A DNA stretch of 64,000 bases from Seriola aureovittata (lineage: Eukaryota > Chordata > Actinopteri > Carangiformes > Carangidae), in the NCBI RefSeq assembly GCF_021018895.1, contig NC_079382.1, positions 16,638,501 to 16,702,500 on the forward strand, in the 5' to 3' direction. Each line of letters starts with the position of its first letter. The stretch's first letter is position 1. The position numbers and the translations under genes are program-made. The notes under the pieces are model-generated. The model searched no databases and was not told where the DNA came from. It saw nothing but the letters and a program-made list of their open reading frames with translations. Below, one piece after another: positions 12,111 through 25,204 of this stretch.

Positions 12111-13923
12111 AAGAAAGTACTTACTAGTTGCAGTCGTATTGTATTTCTGACTAATTAACGAAAATTGTGTGGTCTCTGTTGTCACACAGCTTGTTTGCAT
12201 TTCTTTTTTTTTTGTTTTTTGTTACTTATGAATGAAAGGGTTTTTTTGTGTCTGTTTTTCATGAACTATACATGGCACTATGAATGTTGTTTGGCTCCTT
12301 GGGTTGTGTGTGGGTTGATTAAATGTTTCATTTATGTCATTTTACTTTAATATATTTTATTTCACCGTTTCTGATCTATAATTCATTGAGGTGAGATTAA
12401 GAGAACTAGAACTGATGACAAGTGATTTGATTCCGTTGGATTGGCTAATAAAAATCAGATCTGTAGAAGACAGACTACAATATGTGAGAGTGAAGGTGAA
12501 TGACATACCTCATGTCATGTCAGTGCTATCAGGCTATTAGCAAGCCAGATCTCATTCATCATTGTGTCCTTCTGTCAGATGAGCCCAAACATGAAACAGT
12601 GGAAAGGAAAATGGTCCGACTCCCATCACCCTGACATCCACTCTCTTAAGGGGAAAAACATTGCTTAGCATGTTAATGGTTGAATTGTCTCCCTTCCGCT
12701 TCCGTTGTCCCGTCTCTGCCCTGGAGTCTCCAATGAAATCTTGATCTCTTAATGGGGCTTTGCTGTTCGCCTCCGCCTACACAGTCCTACTGTACCAGGC
12801 ACAGCTTTTTGTTTTCTTCCTAAAAGGGTTTACCATGAAAGCAGGGTCGCTGCCCCCTCTCTGCGTTATCGCTCCAAGGAACTTCCTTACTGTAGGAGGA
12901 TGTGTGAGTGGAAGTCTTCTTTCTGCTCATCTCTCCCTCCAAGGTTCACTGTGCTCGACAAAGGTGGTGGGTGGGTGTGCTAAGATGGCAAGAGAACTGA
13001 AATGGAACTCCCAGATCTTGCCGCCTACATGCCATTCCCTCATAAAGGCACTAGTTCTTTTCAGTCTGGCTATCTGCCTTCTCCATGTCAGCGTGATTGT
13101 CAAGCTTTGTGTGATTCGCTGTGACTCATTCATCATTCTGGAGAGCACTGATGTTGCTCTGCTTCCTTTGCAGATACGACCGAGAGCAAACGCTTTTTTG
13201 TTGCTATAGATAAATGTTTGTGGAGCTTCTGTAAGGGCCGGTGACTTCACTCACTTCCCCTGGAACGCATTGTCAGAAAAATAAAATCATCGAAAATGAG
13301 AAATTGTCCAGTGGTATATTTATAGAATATAAAGGGTGTTTTACTGTTTTAAAGCCTTTGCTCTGCAGCTTGAGAGCTCTGGTCTGCAAAGGTTTCACTA
13401 AGTCCAGTTTCGCCTCTGTTTGCCATAGAGAGCCAAAGTGAAACCAGACCTTCCAAGTTCTGTTTGAGAAATTAAAAAAATCATTCTTCATCCCATTGGC
13501 GTTTGTACATATCTTTACAACATAGTTTTTCTCAATATTATGTTGTGTTGTGTTTAGATATGTTTTTTAACAATATAGTTTATTAATTAATTCTGTTTTT
13601 AGTGGAATTTAATGAATATCACGTCCTATAAGCCCCAGACCGCTGCAAGAGACGTGTTCAGGGGTGAGTCGAGGGGTTGTTGCTAGTTCAGACGTGCCAG
13701 CAGGACAGCTGTAGAAGGTTTTAGACGGACGATATTACAGCTAAGAACCTGAAAAAACAGCTTACGAAAAGTCTGCATGGAGATATTATGGACATGGATA
13801 AAACGTTACGATGGATCAGACTTTCTTTGGACCTGCAGTTCTTTTATTTGCTAACAAATTTATCATCATGTTAAGGTACTCTGTGGAGGTTTAGACCACT
13901 AGCAGCACTGTGGAGCAACGGCC

Positions 13924-13951
13924 CTTTTTTTTTTTCTTCTTCTTCTTCTTT
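13924..13951. repeat. T-run plus (TTC)n tract
   Basis: A T-run is followed by five TTC units. The flanks (about 13620-14110), with phrases such as CCAGGTGGTGGCAGTAAAG and GACGAAGACAGGGAAGAAG, look like a degenerate teleost repeat often associated with (GAA)n tracts. I cannot delimit that element. Confidence 0.6.
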
Positions 13952-15639
13952 GAGTCGGCCCCACTTTGCTGTCATCATGCATGCGCATCAGCACGTGAGT
14001 GAGAACATACACATTGCTGCTCCAGGTGGTGGCAGTAAAGTGCAATGAAGCGTAGTGCACCGACGAAGACAGGGAAGAAGATTGTAAGTTAGTAAACATG
14101 GATGTAAACAATGAATAATTTAAAAGGTTAAATAGTCTGCTTTGCAAAAGTGTTTTCAACAGGTTTGTTAGACCTCAAGAATACACACAATGCACATTAC
14201 ACATAAACACAACTTCACAAAGCACCTTCAATTTTGTTAAAATGATGAAAGTTTCAACTCCTAATAATAACTGCTGTAGTGGATGTCAATATGTCGGAGA
14301 CAATGGAGAGTAAGGCCCAAGATTTTTTTTTTTCTAGAAAGAAATACTGAATGAAATATTGTACTGAGTTACAGAAAAGAGGTTACCCTGGACATGACAT
14401 CAGGACTTGAAATCTCTGTTGATTTCACCTTTTTTAAATCACTTTCTTTTGTATCCGCATTACTTTCATAAATTGAACAAATGTCCTACTTTGCAGCAAA
14501 TATTATCAGATGTATTATACTGCAGTATCTGCTCACTTCAAAGAGAATTTTTGCAAAAGACTAAATGTGTCATCATAGATGATTATCTGCAGAGCAGCTG
14601 AAACAGACCAATTTGGTCTAACGCTGGACAAAATACATGGGCCAGAGGCGTCTTTCACAGGAGAGACTCTGCTGCTGTCTCTGACATGGTTTGCCTTGCT
14701 CTAAGTACAAATATGGTTATGTTATATTGCACGCTTTCTTGTATGTATAATTGAGGTTATAATTTGGTTTGTCTCCAGGCAGCACCAGGACAGATGATGA
14801 CAATCTGTCATCTCCTGCACAGTGAATGTGTCTTGGCTCTGATGATTGTTGGCAGTCTTCATATCTGCCGCACACTTTGCTATCTCCTAGTCAACAGGCA
14901 GTGGACAATACGAGCAGAGACGCAGGCACTGTTAATTAAAATTTAATAATTTAATTTAATTGGCTCTATCACTCAGACAGGAGACGAGATATAATATGTT
15001 ATAGTTGGAAGAGCCCACTCTGCCTTCTGCTTTAGTTCATCTTGATGGGTTCTATATGACACTTGATATCCACTGTAGTGCACTAATGCATTTTTTTTTC
15101 TATTTTATTGACCATTTCCTGCTTTCCTAAATATATTTACACCCAGTGTGAACATAAAGAATAGCAAAGATGTGCTGTCAGGTTTTCACGTGAAGGATTG
15201 CAAAAAAATACTTCTTCCGACAAAACCGCTCAGCATAATGATGAAGCTCCTGTGATTGCCAGTTACTCATCCTCATTTTATTTTGCAAAGCGCTCCAGAG
15301 TATGACAAAAATATTCAATTTTTGTGTTTTTGTCATCCACTTGGGGGCAGAGAGTGCTGGTAATAGAAACAACACAGCTACTGGTACCGCTTAAGCCAGG
15401 TCATATGAATAATTGAAGGGATTTTATGAACAAATCGTTGCGGATAACCATTGAAAAAAATCTCACATTGTTATTCAAATAGACCTGGCTTTAGCACTGG
15501 GTCTGAAAAAACGACAGTCCGAACGTCAGCCATATCAGCAGTGGATTTGAAACAACGACAATGGAGTTGAAGCATCCGACCAGTCTTTTTGAAGTAAATG
15601 CGAGTGAATGATGGTCACAAGAAATCGTTAAGAAAGGGT

Positions 15640-15930
15640 AAGACTGGTGGTTCCAGTTGGTGGAACAAGCTAGCGAATGCAATCAGAGCGGTGTCCCTTT
15701 CTATCTTCGAGATCTCTTGAAGACTCTTCTCTCAACCCTAAAATACCTAACTGGCACTAACTCTGCACTCTGGGGGCACTTCTTTACCTGTTCTTCTTGC
15801 ACTTATTGAATATTTGTGTATTACTTGGGTCTCCTAAGGTCTCCTCCTGCACTGAAGCTTTAGGGATGTCCCTCACTTGTAAGTCACTTTGGATAAAAGC
15901 TACTGCCAAATGAGTAAATGCAATTTAAAT
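15640..15930 (+). mobile_element. LINE/SINE 3' tail with decayed ORF2 end
   Basis: The sequence runs from TGGTGGAACAAGCTAGCGAA through CATCTTCGAGATCTC-like words to AAGTCACTTTGGATAAAAGC and CTGCCAAATGAGTAAATG. The last part is the tail shared by many teleost LINEs and their dependent SINEs ('agtcgctttggataaaagcgtctgctaaatg'). The upstream part corresponds to a LINE C-terminus of the type 'W..LP..IR......S...FK..LKT.L', interrupted by stops. It is a dead fragment. Confidence 0.75.
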
Positions 15931-16084
15931 GTAAGACCATGAGCCAACATCCACAAAGTTCCTCCACCTAAGTCAAACTAAGCACATACACATAAAACAT
16001 ACTCACATTGGTTTTTCTTGGCTTCTAACAGTAATCTGTCTGTCTGTCAGTGGTATAGAGTATAGTAGAGGAGGTTCTACTGAA

Positions 16085-16255
16085 AAACAGTTTTTTAAAA
16101 ATGGAAGAAATGAACTTGAACTAATTCATCTTTTGGACTGTGAAATTACTTCAAATTCAAAATTGTGAACTATGATGGGAACTAGTTCATTTTAATTTTG
16201 GTGAAATGAACTTTGAGCTGGCTCTCGTGAAGTGTGAACTTGCACAACACCGTCT
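16085..16255. mobile_element. 'gaactagttcat' MITE-like repeat
   Basis: Repeated words GAACTTGAACTAATTCATC, GAACTAGTTCATTTTAATT, GAAATGAACTTTGAGC and GTGAAGTGTGAACTTGC resemble a teleost non-autonomous repeat built on gaac/gttc palindromes. The ends are uncertain. Confidence 0.5.
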
Positions 16256-17090
16256 GTAATCTCTGTAACTGTCTACCCTTACATCAGGTTCTGCTTTCAG
16301 TTTAGTAATCCATCACTAAGAGCATAACATCACATTAAACTTCATGCAATTTTATTTTTGTGAAAGGGATATGGTTGAATTACTGTGCAGTTGGAGTTTC
16401 ATCTCATATCTCCATGTTCACTTTCGAAACATTGATTTGAAGCTCTTGCATTCCAGCTCCTTGGTTTTCAAATACCACTGCAGATGGAGCACTCAGCTAA
16501 CCTTGGTTGACATCTTCACATTGTCTCTTCTCTGTCTCAACACATAAAACCCTCAGAGTCTTCACATTCATACTTGACTGCATAGAATTCTTGAGATTGT
16601 ACAATTTAGCTTCTCCATTTTAAACCCAACCAAGCTGTGTCCAATATTCAGCCTTATTTTCTTTCATATATCGAAGGTCTGTTAGTGTTCAGTCGGTAGA
16701 GCTGCTCTCCTCCATTTTCCCTCATAAAAACGAAAGTGCAAGAGGACAGAGAACATGATGAACCCACAAGAACACAAGTGTGTGCAACGTGACAAATGCA
16801 GAAAACACAAAACAACAACAATGAAACAATGAGCAAAACTTAAAAAAGAAAAAAAGATAGACGCACAAGAGAGTTAAAAGTGAAGTGAAGATGTGTCAGA
16901 ATTTTTACTCCCTCCCAGAGTCATAACTCATTATTATCAGATTCAATGTGACTTAAACTTCCAGCGGTTGTGATTATCTCCAATGTCATTAGAAAATAAG
17001 CATCTGTAAATATACTTAGAAAACAGAGGAAAAAAAATCCTTGACTGCAGAACTTCCCCGAGAATCATCAGGTTTTTAAGTTGTCTTCAG

Positions 17091-17141
<51 letters not shown>

Positions 17142-17290
17142 GGATAGATAGATGGATGGATGGATGGATAGATAGATGGATGGATGGATGACTTAATCCC
17201 CAGAGGGAAATTAAAATGTCATAGCAGCTGAGTTAAAAGACAATAAAATACAAAGACGAAGACAAAAATACACAGGCGTAATCAGTGATA
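17091..17290. mobile_element. LINE 3' tail with (GATA)n/(GGAT)n microsatellite
   Basis: A 100-bp tract of GATA grading into GGAT units (17091-17190) is followed at once by ACTTAATCCCCAGAGGGAAA and TTAAAATGTCATAGCAGC. Teleost LINE copies commonly end in 'ctttattgatccc..agggaaatt' next to a tetranucleotide repeat, so the microsatellite is best read as the elongated tail of the retrotransposon insertion. No coding part remains. Confidence 0.7.
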
Positions 17291-17455
17291 GTTATCTGTG
17301 CCTTTATGGTTAAAAAACTGGAATGGCTGATAGCTAATTCGTCTTACTTTAAAGGTGCCAATTTGCCAAAATCATGTTGTAGTCCACAGCTAACTAGGCT
17401 AATTGTGTCAATGGCAACATTATCAGTCCTCCTAGTTCCAAAACTTAGAGCATGA

Positions 17456-17478
17456 TTTTTTTTTTTTTTTTTTTTTTT
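17456..17478. repeat. Poly(T) tract, 23 bp
   Basis: This is a homopolymer T-run, with AT-rich sequence and the Tc1-like end at 17578-17612 shortly after it. Confidence 0.95.
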
Positions 17479-17577
17479 CAGTAATCTTTGACATTTTATT
17501 AAAAAATATTCTGGTTATACAAAATTAGTTCATTTGCATTTATTTCTCAAGACATTCTGAATTATGTACTTGAAATT

Positions 17578-17612
17578 CAAGGTTGCCAATAATTTTGTCC
17601 GGGTCTGTACTT
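17578..17612. mobile_element. Tc1/mariner-like element end (fragment)
   Basis: CAAGGTTGCCAATAATTTTG followed by TCCGGGTCTGTAC is the reverse complement of a fish Tc1-like terminal sequence of the form 'tacag...ccgg.caaaattattggcaac'. No transposase and no second end were recognised. Confidence 0.55.
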
Positions 17613-18533
17613 AATGGCCTCCTTTGAGGCTGAGTTTTAACCTTGAAGTTTATTATATAGGATTGACATTTTGAAACTTTTTGGAATTAATAGTTGACTT
17701 CAAATGGACGTCTAATTTATCCAGCTCTGAGGTGACAAAATTAGCCAGTATCTGTTTAGCATAATTTCTTCTTTGAAGACGGTTGCAGGAAATATTCTAA
17801 TCACACACAGGCCTTTTACTGAATGAAAACCCTTCACTTTCCCTTGTAAGAGGGTAGAGCCCATCATAGACAGGGTGAATAGAAGGAGAAGGCTCTTCAT
17901 CTGTTTCCATATGCAGTTATTATATTCAGTCTTATTTTAGTGCCTCTAATATCCTTGCTGTTGTTGCCGTGGCAGTTGATGTGCTTCATGATGTAGAAAA
18001 CCTGCTTTTATAGTACAGTGGCTCTGCCGCATCCCCGAGGAATCACTCGCATAATATGATAACGTAGGTTCCTTTTTTTCTTTTTTCTTCCCTGCAACAG
18101 CTGTGGTGCTCGATGGTTGATGTTAATGCAAGAGATGAAATCCCACTCTTTCCAGTCATCAGGAACTTAATGATTTGTTGCTATTCCGTTCCTCAACCTG
18201 GTCTGTCAAGTTACACATATTGATCTCTCAGTCGTGCGTTATCAATCAAAGAGATTAGTGCTTAGATTCAGGGCTAGATGGATAAAACCAGAGTATCGGA
18301 CTTATGCGCCTAACTCTGCAGGATTTTTCAGGTGTAAGCCTTGTGGTGATGTTGAAATTCAATACTTGTCTTTCTTTTAGGGGGTCAGATGTTGTTGGGA
18401 GACTCTACAACTGTAGCTAACTTCATAAATCAATGTCACTTCACATGTTCCCAGCTGAAGCTTTCAGATACCCATCTTGTCATTCATCTATTTTGCTTGG
18501 CTAAAACTCTTCCCTCCTTTTTCCTTTTTTCAG

Positions 18534-18602
18534 CTACTGGAAGGCAGCTTCACATCCCAGGTCAGCCATGAAGTCGACGGGCTTATCTTCCAGCCGTGCG
18601 GG
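18534..18602 (+). CDS. rngtt: RNGTT exon B: motif IV (DGLIF) of the guanylyltransferase
   Basis: This exon has 23 codons in phase 0 reading [20 protein letters not shown] then PCG, and corresponds to human residues about 424-446. It contains nucleotidyltransferase motif IV (V/M-D-G-L-I-F), part of the GTP-binding pocket and invariant here. The acceptor is a long T-tract ending ttttttcag and the donor is the consensus GGG|gtaagt. At 69 bp it is too short to stand out as an open frame and was found by homology between flanking exons. The SFTSQ segment is the least conserved part of the exon; human has NFAKE there. Confidence 0.97.
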
Positions 18603-19424
18603 GTAAGTGTCCATCTATGTATGGCAATCTGTCATTTTTCAAAGCTGTAGCCACGTTCGCCACAAGTTGATTGTCAGGCACAGCCTTTTCTTACACCGAG
18701 CTGCTACATAAGAACTGGACAGCTTGTCACTACCACCCGCCGTTTGTCACTCTATATATCAGTCCTGCCCTCTGTTATTTTAAAGGAAACCACCCTCCTA
18801 CATGAATACACATAAACACAGACCTCACGGTAAGATGCTGCACAGCAAAAACCAGACACATGGCAGTTTGTGTTACGACAGAAACGGCCTTGGTTGGAAT
18901 ACCAATTTACTTGGTTAGACGAGCAGAAAATCATTTTTATCTGTGACATTATTCCTCTCTTCTACTCCTGTGATGGACTCAAGGGCTCACATTCCACTTT
19001 GCAGTATATGAAATCTCCTATTGCACATAGCAAATATAGCACAGGTAGGTATCTGCAGTAGATATGAGCCCAAGTAATATTAATAGTATTTCAGATACTG
19101 GATAAAGCTGCTGATTTGAATGCTGCTCAGGAAACGTATCACATTGTCCCTGAACAAGGGTTCTGCATATTAATCCAAGCTTTGAAATGTTATACTTCTA
19201 GTTTCAACTGTTTATGTGAAGTATCTAATGTCTATAGTTTACTCTCTTTTGTGAAGCATCGTCTTATTTTACTTGTTTACTTGTTTACTTGCTTTGCGTT
19301 TTTAAAATCTCAGGGAAACATGTTCATTCATCTCTCTAATAGATGAATGTATTACATATAATTGTTAAAGCCATTAGGGGGTCATGTTTTTAATTAAATC
19401 TTCAAACAGGTTTAAAGCAATAAA

Positions 19425-19570
19425 GGTAACAGTTTATTTTTATAGCATTTATCAGAACCAGAGATTACAAAGTGCAATACAAGGAAAAGGGCAGAAGTAA
19501 AAGAACTGAATACACAAACAATAAGAGAATAGTGTGCTATTAAAATAATACATTCAGCAGCATCCAATTA
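19425..19570. mobile_element. Retroelement 3'-tail-like repeat (degenerate)
   Basis: TTTATTTTTATAGCATTTAT followed by ACAAAGTGCAATACAAGG and an A-rich stretch resembles the teleost repeat phrase 'tttatttatatagcac...caaagtgctttacaa' found in non-LTR element 3' regions. The identification is from phrase similarity only. Confidence 0.5.
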
Positions 19571-20790
19571 CAGTCTTGACTTCCAAACTATAAACATACC
19601 AAGTTGAACTTTACTTCAGTCTAAATAAACACATTCTGTGTCATGGGATGTTATTTAGAGTTTGTTTTCTACCAGAGCTTCTGATTTTAGGTATTTCCAC
19701 ACCTTTCAGCAGAGAGGGAATATTTTATGAAAGCAGCAAGAAAAATGTTGTTGTTGTTTTTTTTGGCTGGATTGAATCCAGAAAGTTCGCACACCTGCCT
19801 CTCTTTAGTTTTGACCCTGGAAATGTTGAACATCTCTTCAGGCAAAAGTAAATAATCAGGAGGGTACTCAACTGCTGTCTCACAGCTCAGGCATGGTGTA
19901 GTTCAAGCAAATTGCTGCTCTGGCTGTGGTCCAATCCACAGCTGGCGCCAGGTGTTTTGACACTGGATTTGACTTTTCTGGTTGGAGTGTGTCCTTAAGC
20001 GCAAAATGAATTTTAATTCACAGATGTTGATGCAGAGATTTTCTGCCCTGTGTATTTGTGGTGATAAGAAAAGTTACTGGTTATTGCTCCCTTGATGTTT
20101 TTAAAAATTGCTAAAAAAAAAAAAACTTTATACCAAATTTTGCTAATTTTCTGGAGAAAATGAACTTAAATTAAAAATGTGAAATATATATTTAATATAT
20201 ATGTTTCCCTATAAGGAGTACCATATGGAGGCTATGTTTCTGTTAGTATAGCTGCATGGAATTCATTTATTTGATATTGATTATGTTGATCTGCATCTGT
20301 GTCGCAGCAGTAAAAACATAAGTACTGCAGCTTGCTCCATTCACACACAAGAGATATGACCATTTCACTTTGCGTTAGATCAGTGACATGAGATAAAACT
20401 TACATGATTCTAAAGTTGTGATTACATAGCAAATAAAACGAACACAAGTGGACAAGTCGTCTTCATTTGTTGTTGATGTATGTATGTTGATTGAATTTAA
20501 AAAATACATTTTGCAAGAGTGTTGGATTTGGGACACGTCCCTTACCAATATACAGCATATACTACTGAACTGTCCCTAGCTAGTTTTCCGTCAATGTCTA
20601 GTCAAGGTATTTGGTAAACATATGGTTAACAGATCTCGTTCTCTACTATGATTCCTGCCTCACTAACCCAATATTGCGAATAGGATTGGCTTTGCTGTTT
20701 CTTGCTAACATGTGAGAGGATGTAGCTACATCTGGTTACAAGAAGCGCCAAAGCTCCTGGTCAATGACAAATAAAAATCTGACGCTCAAT

Positions 20791-20860
20791 CAGTGGTTGA
20801 GGAAGTATTTCGATCCTTTACTATAGGTGGTAATACTACACTGATACAGGTAACAGAACA
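20791..20860 (+). mobile_element. 5' end fragment of the 'cagtggtggaagaagta' family
   Basis: CAGTGGTTGAGGAAGTATTT followed by CGATCCTTTACTATAG matches the terminal sequence of the repeat found nearly complete at 46733-47245. Similarity fades after about 70 bp. Confidence 0.6.
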
Positions 20861-23800
20861 TCAACACATTTTATATCACATATCTTATAAGCTCTGTTGC
20901 ATGTATTGAAAGTGTCTTTCAAGCGGACTAGAAAGTAATATAATAAGAACAACTACGCATCCGTGGTGTCTGCAGCTGTCGGTGTGCATGTCAGCAAAGG
21001 GAGGTAATTGAGGCTTAATAGTAATAATAACACTCAACTGAGCCATGAATGTTGTTCCTTAGTGTTCATATGGCATCAACATCAGTGTGTTATTTTGACA
21101 GCTGACAGAAGCAACTCATCTGTGTCACAGGTAAGGTCGACTAATGGCCTGGTGATGGGTGACGTGTTGGTAGAGAGATTCAATGTTGTGACAAATGTTC
21201 GGCCGATGATGATCTCTAAAACAATGGTTTGTCACTGTGTGTTTGAAATGAGAGCTTTGAAAAGGCACCTACTGTCTCAATGTTCATGTGACAAGCATCA
21301 ATCAGGTGACAGTCGTGCCTGGCAGTAATTCGGAAAGAAGGAGCAGAGGCGAGGTCCCGGATGAGGCCTGGGCTTGTGACAATGTGAGATTAAGAGTAAA
21401 TGTTTTGGCATTACATTGAGTCTGCACTGGTAAACGTGGGCATTATTACTATACTATGTATATCAAATGTAAACGTCACATGAAGTAGTTTACACACAGT
21501 GGCTAATTATACACTTTGGTGTATTTCTAAAGAAATGGATCCAGCTGAGTAGCAGTGAGAGTGACAGCAATGAAGAACAGTGTAGAGCTGGAGATATTCT
21601 GGACGTTGAAGTAACTCAAAACCAGCCTCACTTCAAATGCATTGCAGTTCAAAAGCTGTCAATTAGGGTCCTCCATCTTAACGACAGTACAAACAGTATC
21701 TGTGGCTTCACTATTGCACCACCATAAAGGAAATTCTCTGCTTTCACTGTGTGAAGACACACACTATAGAGAGGACTACACTGCATTCTCCCCAGAAGGA
21801 TACAATAACTGGCAGAAGGCTCCTGTTAAAAGCCACCAGAATAGTAAATCCCGCCATCATGCAGTCACAGTTCAGTCAAAGCTTAAGAAGCAACGGCAAT
21901 AGATTCTCAGCTCTCAAGTGCCTGGATAGAACAATAAGTAGATGCTGGTTGCTGTCTGCAAAATATTGTAAGTTCAATGCAGTACCTTGCTAGGCAGGGA
22001 TATAGCACTGCGAGGCCTTGAGATGCAGGATGGAAATCTATTTCAGCTTTTGAAATTCAAAGCACAGGCTGATGCCTGTCTCTCTGGTTGGCTCTCCTGT
22101 TGTCATGACTATTCCTCTCCTCCAGTGCAAAATGAGATTTTGCAATTGTTAGGAAATTGTATTGTATGTATTGCACTATCCATCCGGTCTCTACCAGTTT
22201 TTCTGTCTTCAGTCATTGTAGATGGCACTCAAGATTCCCCAGGAAAAGTCTATATGTTTAAGATATGTGGAAAATTACCTGGTACAGGAGGCATTTGTTG
22301 GTTTGTATGAGGTGTCAGGGACGACCTGGGCGGAGATTGCCTGAGTGGCTGTGGATGTCCCCTTGAGGCTATATATTCCCATGTCTGATTTAAGGGGGTC
22401 AGACATATGATGGTGCTGCCAGCGTATCGGGAAGCACAAGCAGAACTGTAGAGCAGACAGCAGCCATTGGCTTTGCAATTGCATTGTGGGACACAAAGTC
22501 GTAACTTAATCACACAGTCTGTATGCCTAGCCATATGTGATGCCTTGTCGTGGTCCATGAGTTAGGGACATTGAGCGAACAGTCTGGAACATTGAAAGCA
22601 ATCTTTTTGCAGTAGCAGCAGGTTTAGAAGGATCAGAAGTGTTTTGTCTTTACCTAATGTGAAAGTGAGTGATTTAATTTACCTGGGCGAATCTTAAACT
22701 ACCTGGCCAGGACGGCTAAGTAAAGCCTATGTATTAGAAATGCTGATCTGCTTTCCGCATTTAATGGATCAGATGGAAATTTACCAAATGTCACATTAGC
22801 ATATGAGATCATTCTTCTTGTTTTAAAGCAGAAGAAAACTGATTTCACAGTTGGCCCCCGATTCAACCAAATAACATAGCTGTTGTGTTTCTCCCTCTTG
22901 TTGAGCATTATCAGCTCTTCTCTGTGATTTGTGAAGTAATTATCATACAGCCATCAGGTAGCAACAGCTCTCAGGAGAGCTGGCGATGATATTTGGCGGC
23001 GGCAGGTTTACACAGCTGCACTTTATCTCCAACACAACACGAGCAGAGATGATCTGCATTTCCAAACAGACGTGACTCCGAGGCTGGTTAATTGATGTGT
23101 CACCGCTTTGATCATTACATAAGCGTGAACATAAATGTCTAACTTTTGCAGGTGCTTTGGACGCCAGAGTCTCACTTTTCTGTGTCTTTTACAATATAAT
23201 GATCTGTTTTTCATGTATTTGGTGGTTTTGAGACGGTGTTTGTTTTGCTGCAATTCTCTCCCATAGAAGAAGTGATGCTAATTAGATTAATTTTCTTTCT
23301 TCCACAATTGGTTTCTTATTTATTCACTGCAGAAAAATGATCCTTTACTGTATGTTTGGGGGAAGAGAATATATCTAAAAAGAGGGTGTGATCATTGGTT
23401 TCTTTTTTAGCTGCACATTATGCAAGAGATGCCTTTGAGAATATTTTAGGAGGCTTTATTGAATTTCCAGATTATCTACAATCCAAACCATAAATAGTTT
23501 TTGGATTTCGAGCAGTACATTTGCTTTTGATGCAGCCTGTTATTGATTTGGAGTCATATTGTCCCATGTAGCCTCAGTGAATTTAAAAAAACTTGGTAGG
23601 AGAAAGGTGTTGAAAGCACTGAGGCCCTCTTGATGTTAACAGTGTATGTGGCACTTATCGAACCATCTGAGGAAATTGTAACAACATCCACATCCCCTGT
23701 CATGGATTACGACCACACTGTCAGCCAGGGCTTGATTTGTTTTGGCAGCTGCTTTTTCACGCTTTCGAAACGATTGCTGTTCATAAAGTACAGAAGAATA

Positions 23801-24704
23801 GAATCAGACAGGAAAATGTGCAAATGTCCTGTCAATACGAAAAACTGATTGCATGGACAGGTCGGCCGCTCAGAGAAGCCCATGTTGTTACGAGATGCCT
23901 TTTTCCTCCCTTTTCATACAATTCTTGACCTCTGGATAAAAGTCTTTTCAGTGTTGCACGGCTGTGTACAAGATAGTTATTTTCAGAAATCACCACCACA
24001 AACACAAAATTCACTGTGTCCCTTTTAAGCTGTTTGGGCGATCAAATCATTGTTCATGAAGATGTTTTTTAGTTTTTATAAATCTGACAGATGGAAATCT
24101 CTCTGAACTCCCGAAGGTTTCGCAGCTGGTTCCTGTCTGCTCAGACAAATGGGCCGGGTTGGAAAAGCTGGCAAGTCTAATGTGACTGAATGATGATGCA
24201 AATAGTCAGCCATCTGATATGAAACTACCAAAGAAAATGTTATGTAACACTGTCTGGTTTTACTTCTCTATTATAGAGTCTACATTTAACAATTAAACAG
24301 CTTGTTTATGGGGGTTTGGTTTTGTGAATCTGCCACAGACGGAGAGAGAGTCTCAACAGAAACAAAAAACAGGATTTTTGTAATAAAGCAACAGTAATCA
24401 CTTAGACTATATTAGATATATTCACATGCATCTCACCACACTAATAATGAATGAGAACAACAGTGTGACAGTGGCCTGGGTTTCATCACAACAAGAGCAT
24501 TGCGCACTTAAAAACTGCAGCAATGATGAATTTAAATGGTAATAACAATTCTTAACAACCACAGGCCTGGCAAAGGCAAACACAAACAACATAACACATA
24601 AAAAAGGAATAATTTTAGTTTGCTCTTTGAAAATCCAATTGTCGTCTGTGCTAATGTTACTTCAAAAAATAACTAGATTTTGCCACCATGATGGAAAACA
24701 GTGA

Positions 24705-25204
24705 GCATACAACTCGGGCTGCATCCTTTGTGACGCAACAATAAGGACGGGCACAGCTGGTGACGGAAAGGGAAAATCCACCGTAGGCCAGACCGCCTCA
24801 TTTCGGTTTGGCCTCGGCGGTAATTCTCCGAAGGATGCGGCCCACAAAGGTGTGGCTGGTCGTAGATCGCCAAGGCTGAACTGAAATGAGAGGCCCTTGC
24901 TTTTAACAGTTGTACCGTCAGCCGTTCAAGTGAGCTGAAACCCAATACTTAAATTTAAAAGTGTATTCTTAGGCTCTATGTCGGTGTTGTTTGCTGCTAC
25001 ATTATTTTCATCACCGGCGCGCATTGAAACTTGGGATAGGTTGATCCACCAGTGGATCCTTTGTTGCCCAGGAAAAGGATGCATTTCTCTGCTGCATTTG
25101 AAGGAGCGTTTGAAATGGGACAGCCTAGTCACGCTGCTGTGACACAATCGGTCTTCAAAAGCAGCCACCGAAGGATGCAGCCCCTGAATTGGGACGCAGC
25201 TCAT
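24705..25204. mobile_element. Non-autonomous DNA repeat with 'ctgcatcctt' inverted ends
   Basis: The left side carries GGGCTGCATCCTTTGTGACG. The right side carries the inverted counterpart CCGAAGGATGCAGCCCCTGA followed by ATTGGGACGCAGCTCA. The right part also has GCATTTGAAGGAGCGTTTGA and GTGACACAATCGGTCTTCAA, phrases I associate with a common teleost non-autonomous DNA transposon family. It is unusually GC- and CpG-rich for the intron, which explains why open frames occur on the minus strand. No transposase is present. Confidence 0.65.

Larger units (their letters stand above)
243..18533 (+). other. rngtt: rngtt intron A (about 18.3 kb), repeat-bearing
   Basis: This GT-AG intron (gtaatg ... 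ttttttcag) is the largest in the window. It contains a long-terminal-inverted-repeat element (2611-3462), two LINE ORF2 remnants (5581-5742 and 5800-6040), a (TC)n tract (7306-7357), copies of one MITE-like family (8655-8842, 9434-9515, 11991-12110), SINE/MITE-like fragments (9725-9830, 16085-16255), LINE 3' tails (15640-15930, 17091-17290) and a Tc1-like end (17578-17612). The stretches 243-1040, 1250-2600, 3470-5470, 6050-7300, 7360-8650, 9840-11985, 12115-13615, 14110-15635 and 16260-17090 show no gene or repeat that I recognise. Open frames of up to 149 codons occur there without recognisable domains. Confidence 0.9.

Noticed and set aside
12760..13209. 149-codon plus-strand frame
   Set aside because: It is leucine/serine-rich without a domain, and the opposite strand is also open over 12927-13250. 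There is no splice or homology support and it lies deep in an intron. Best read as chance.
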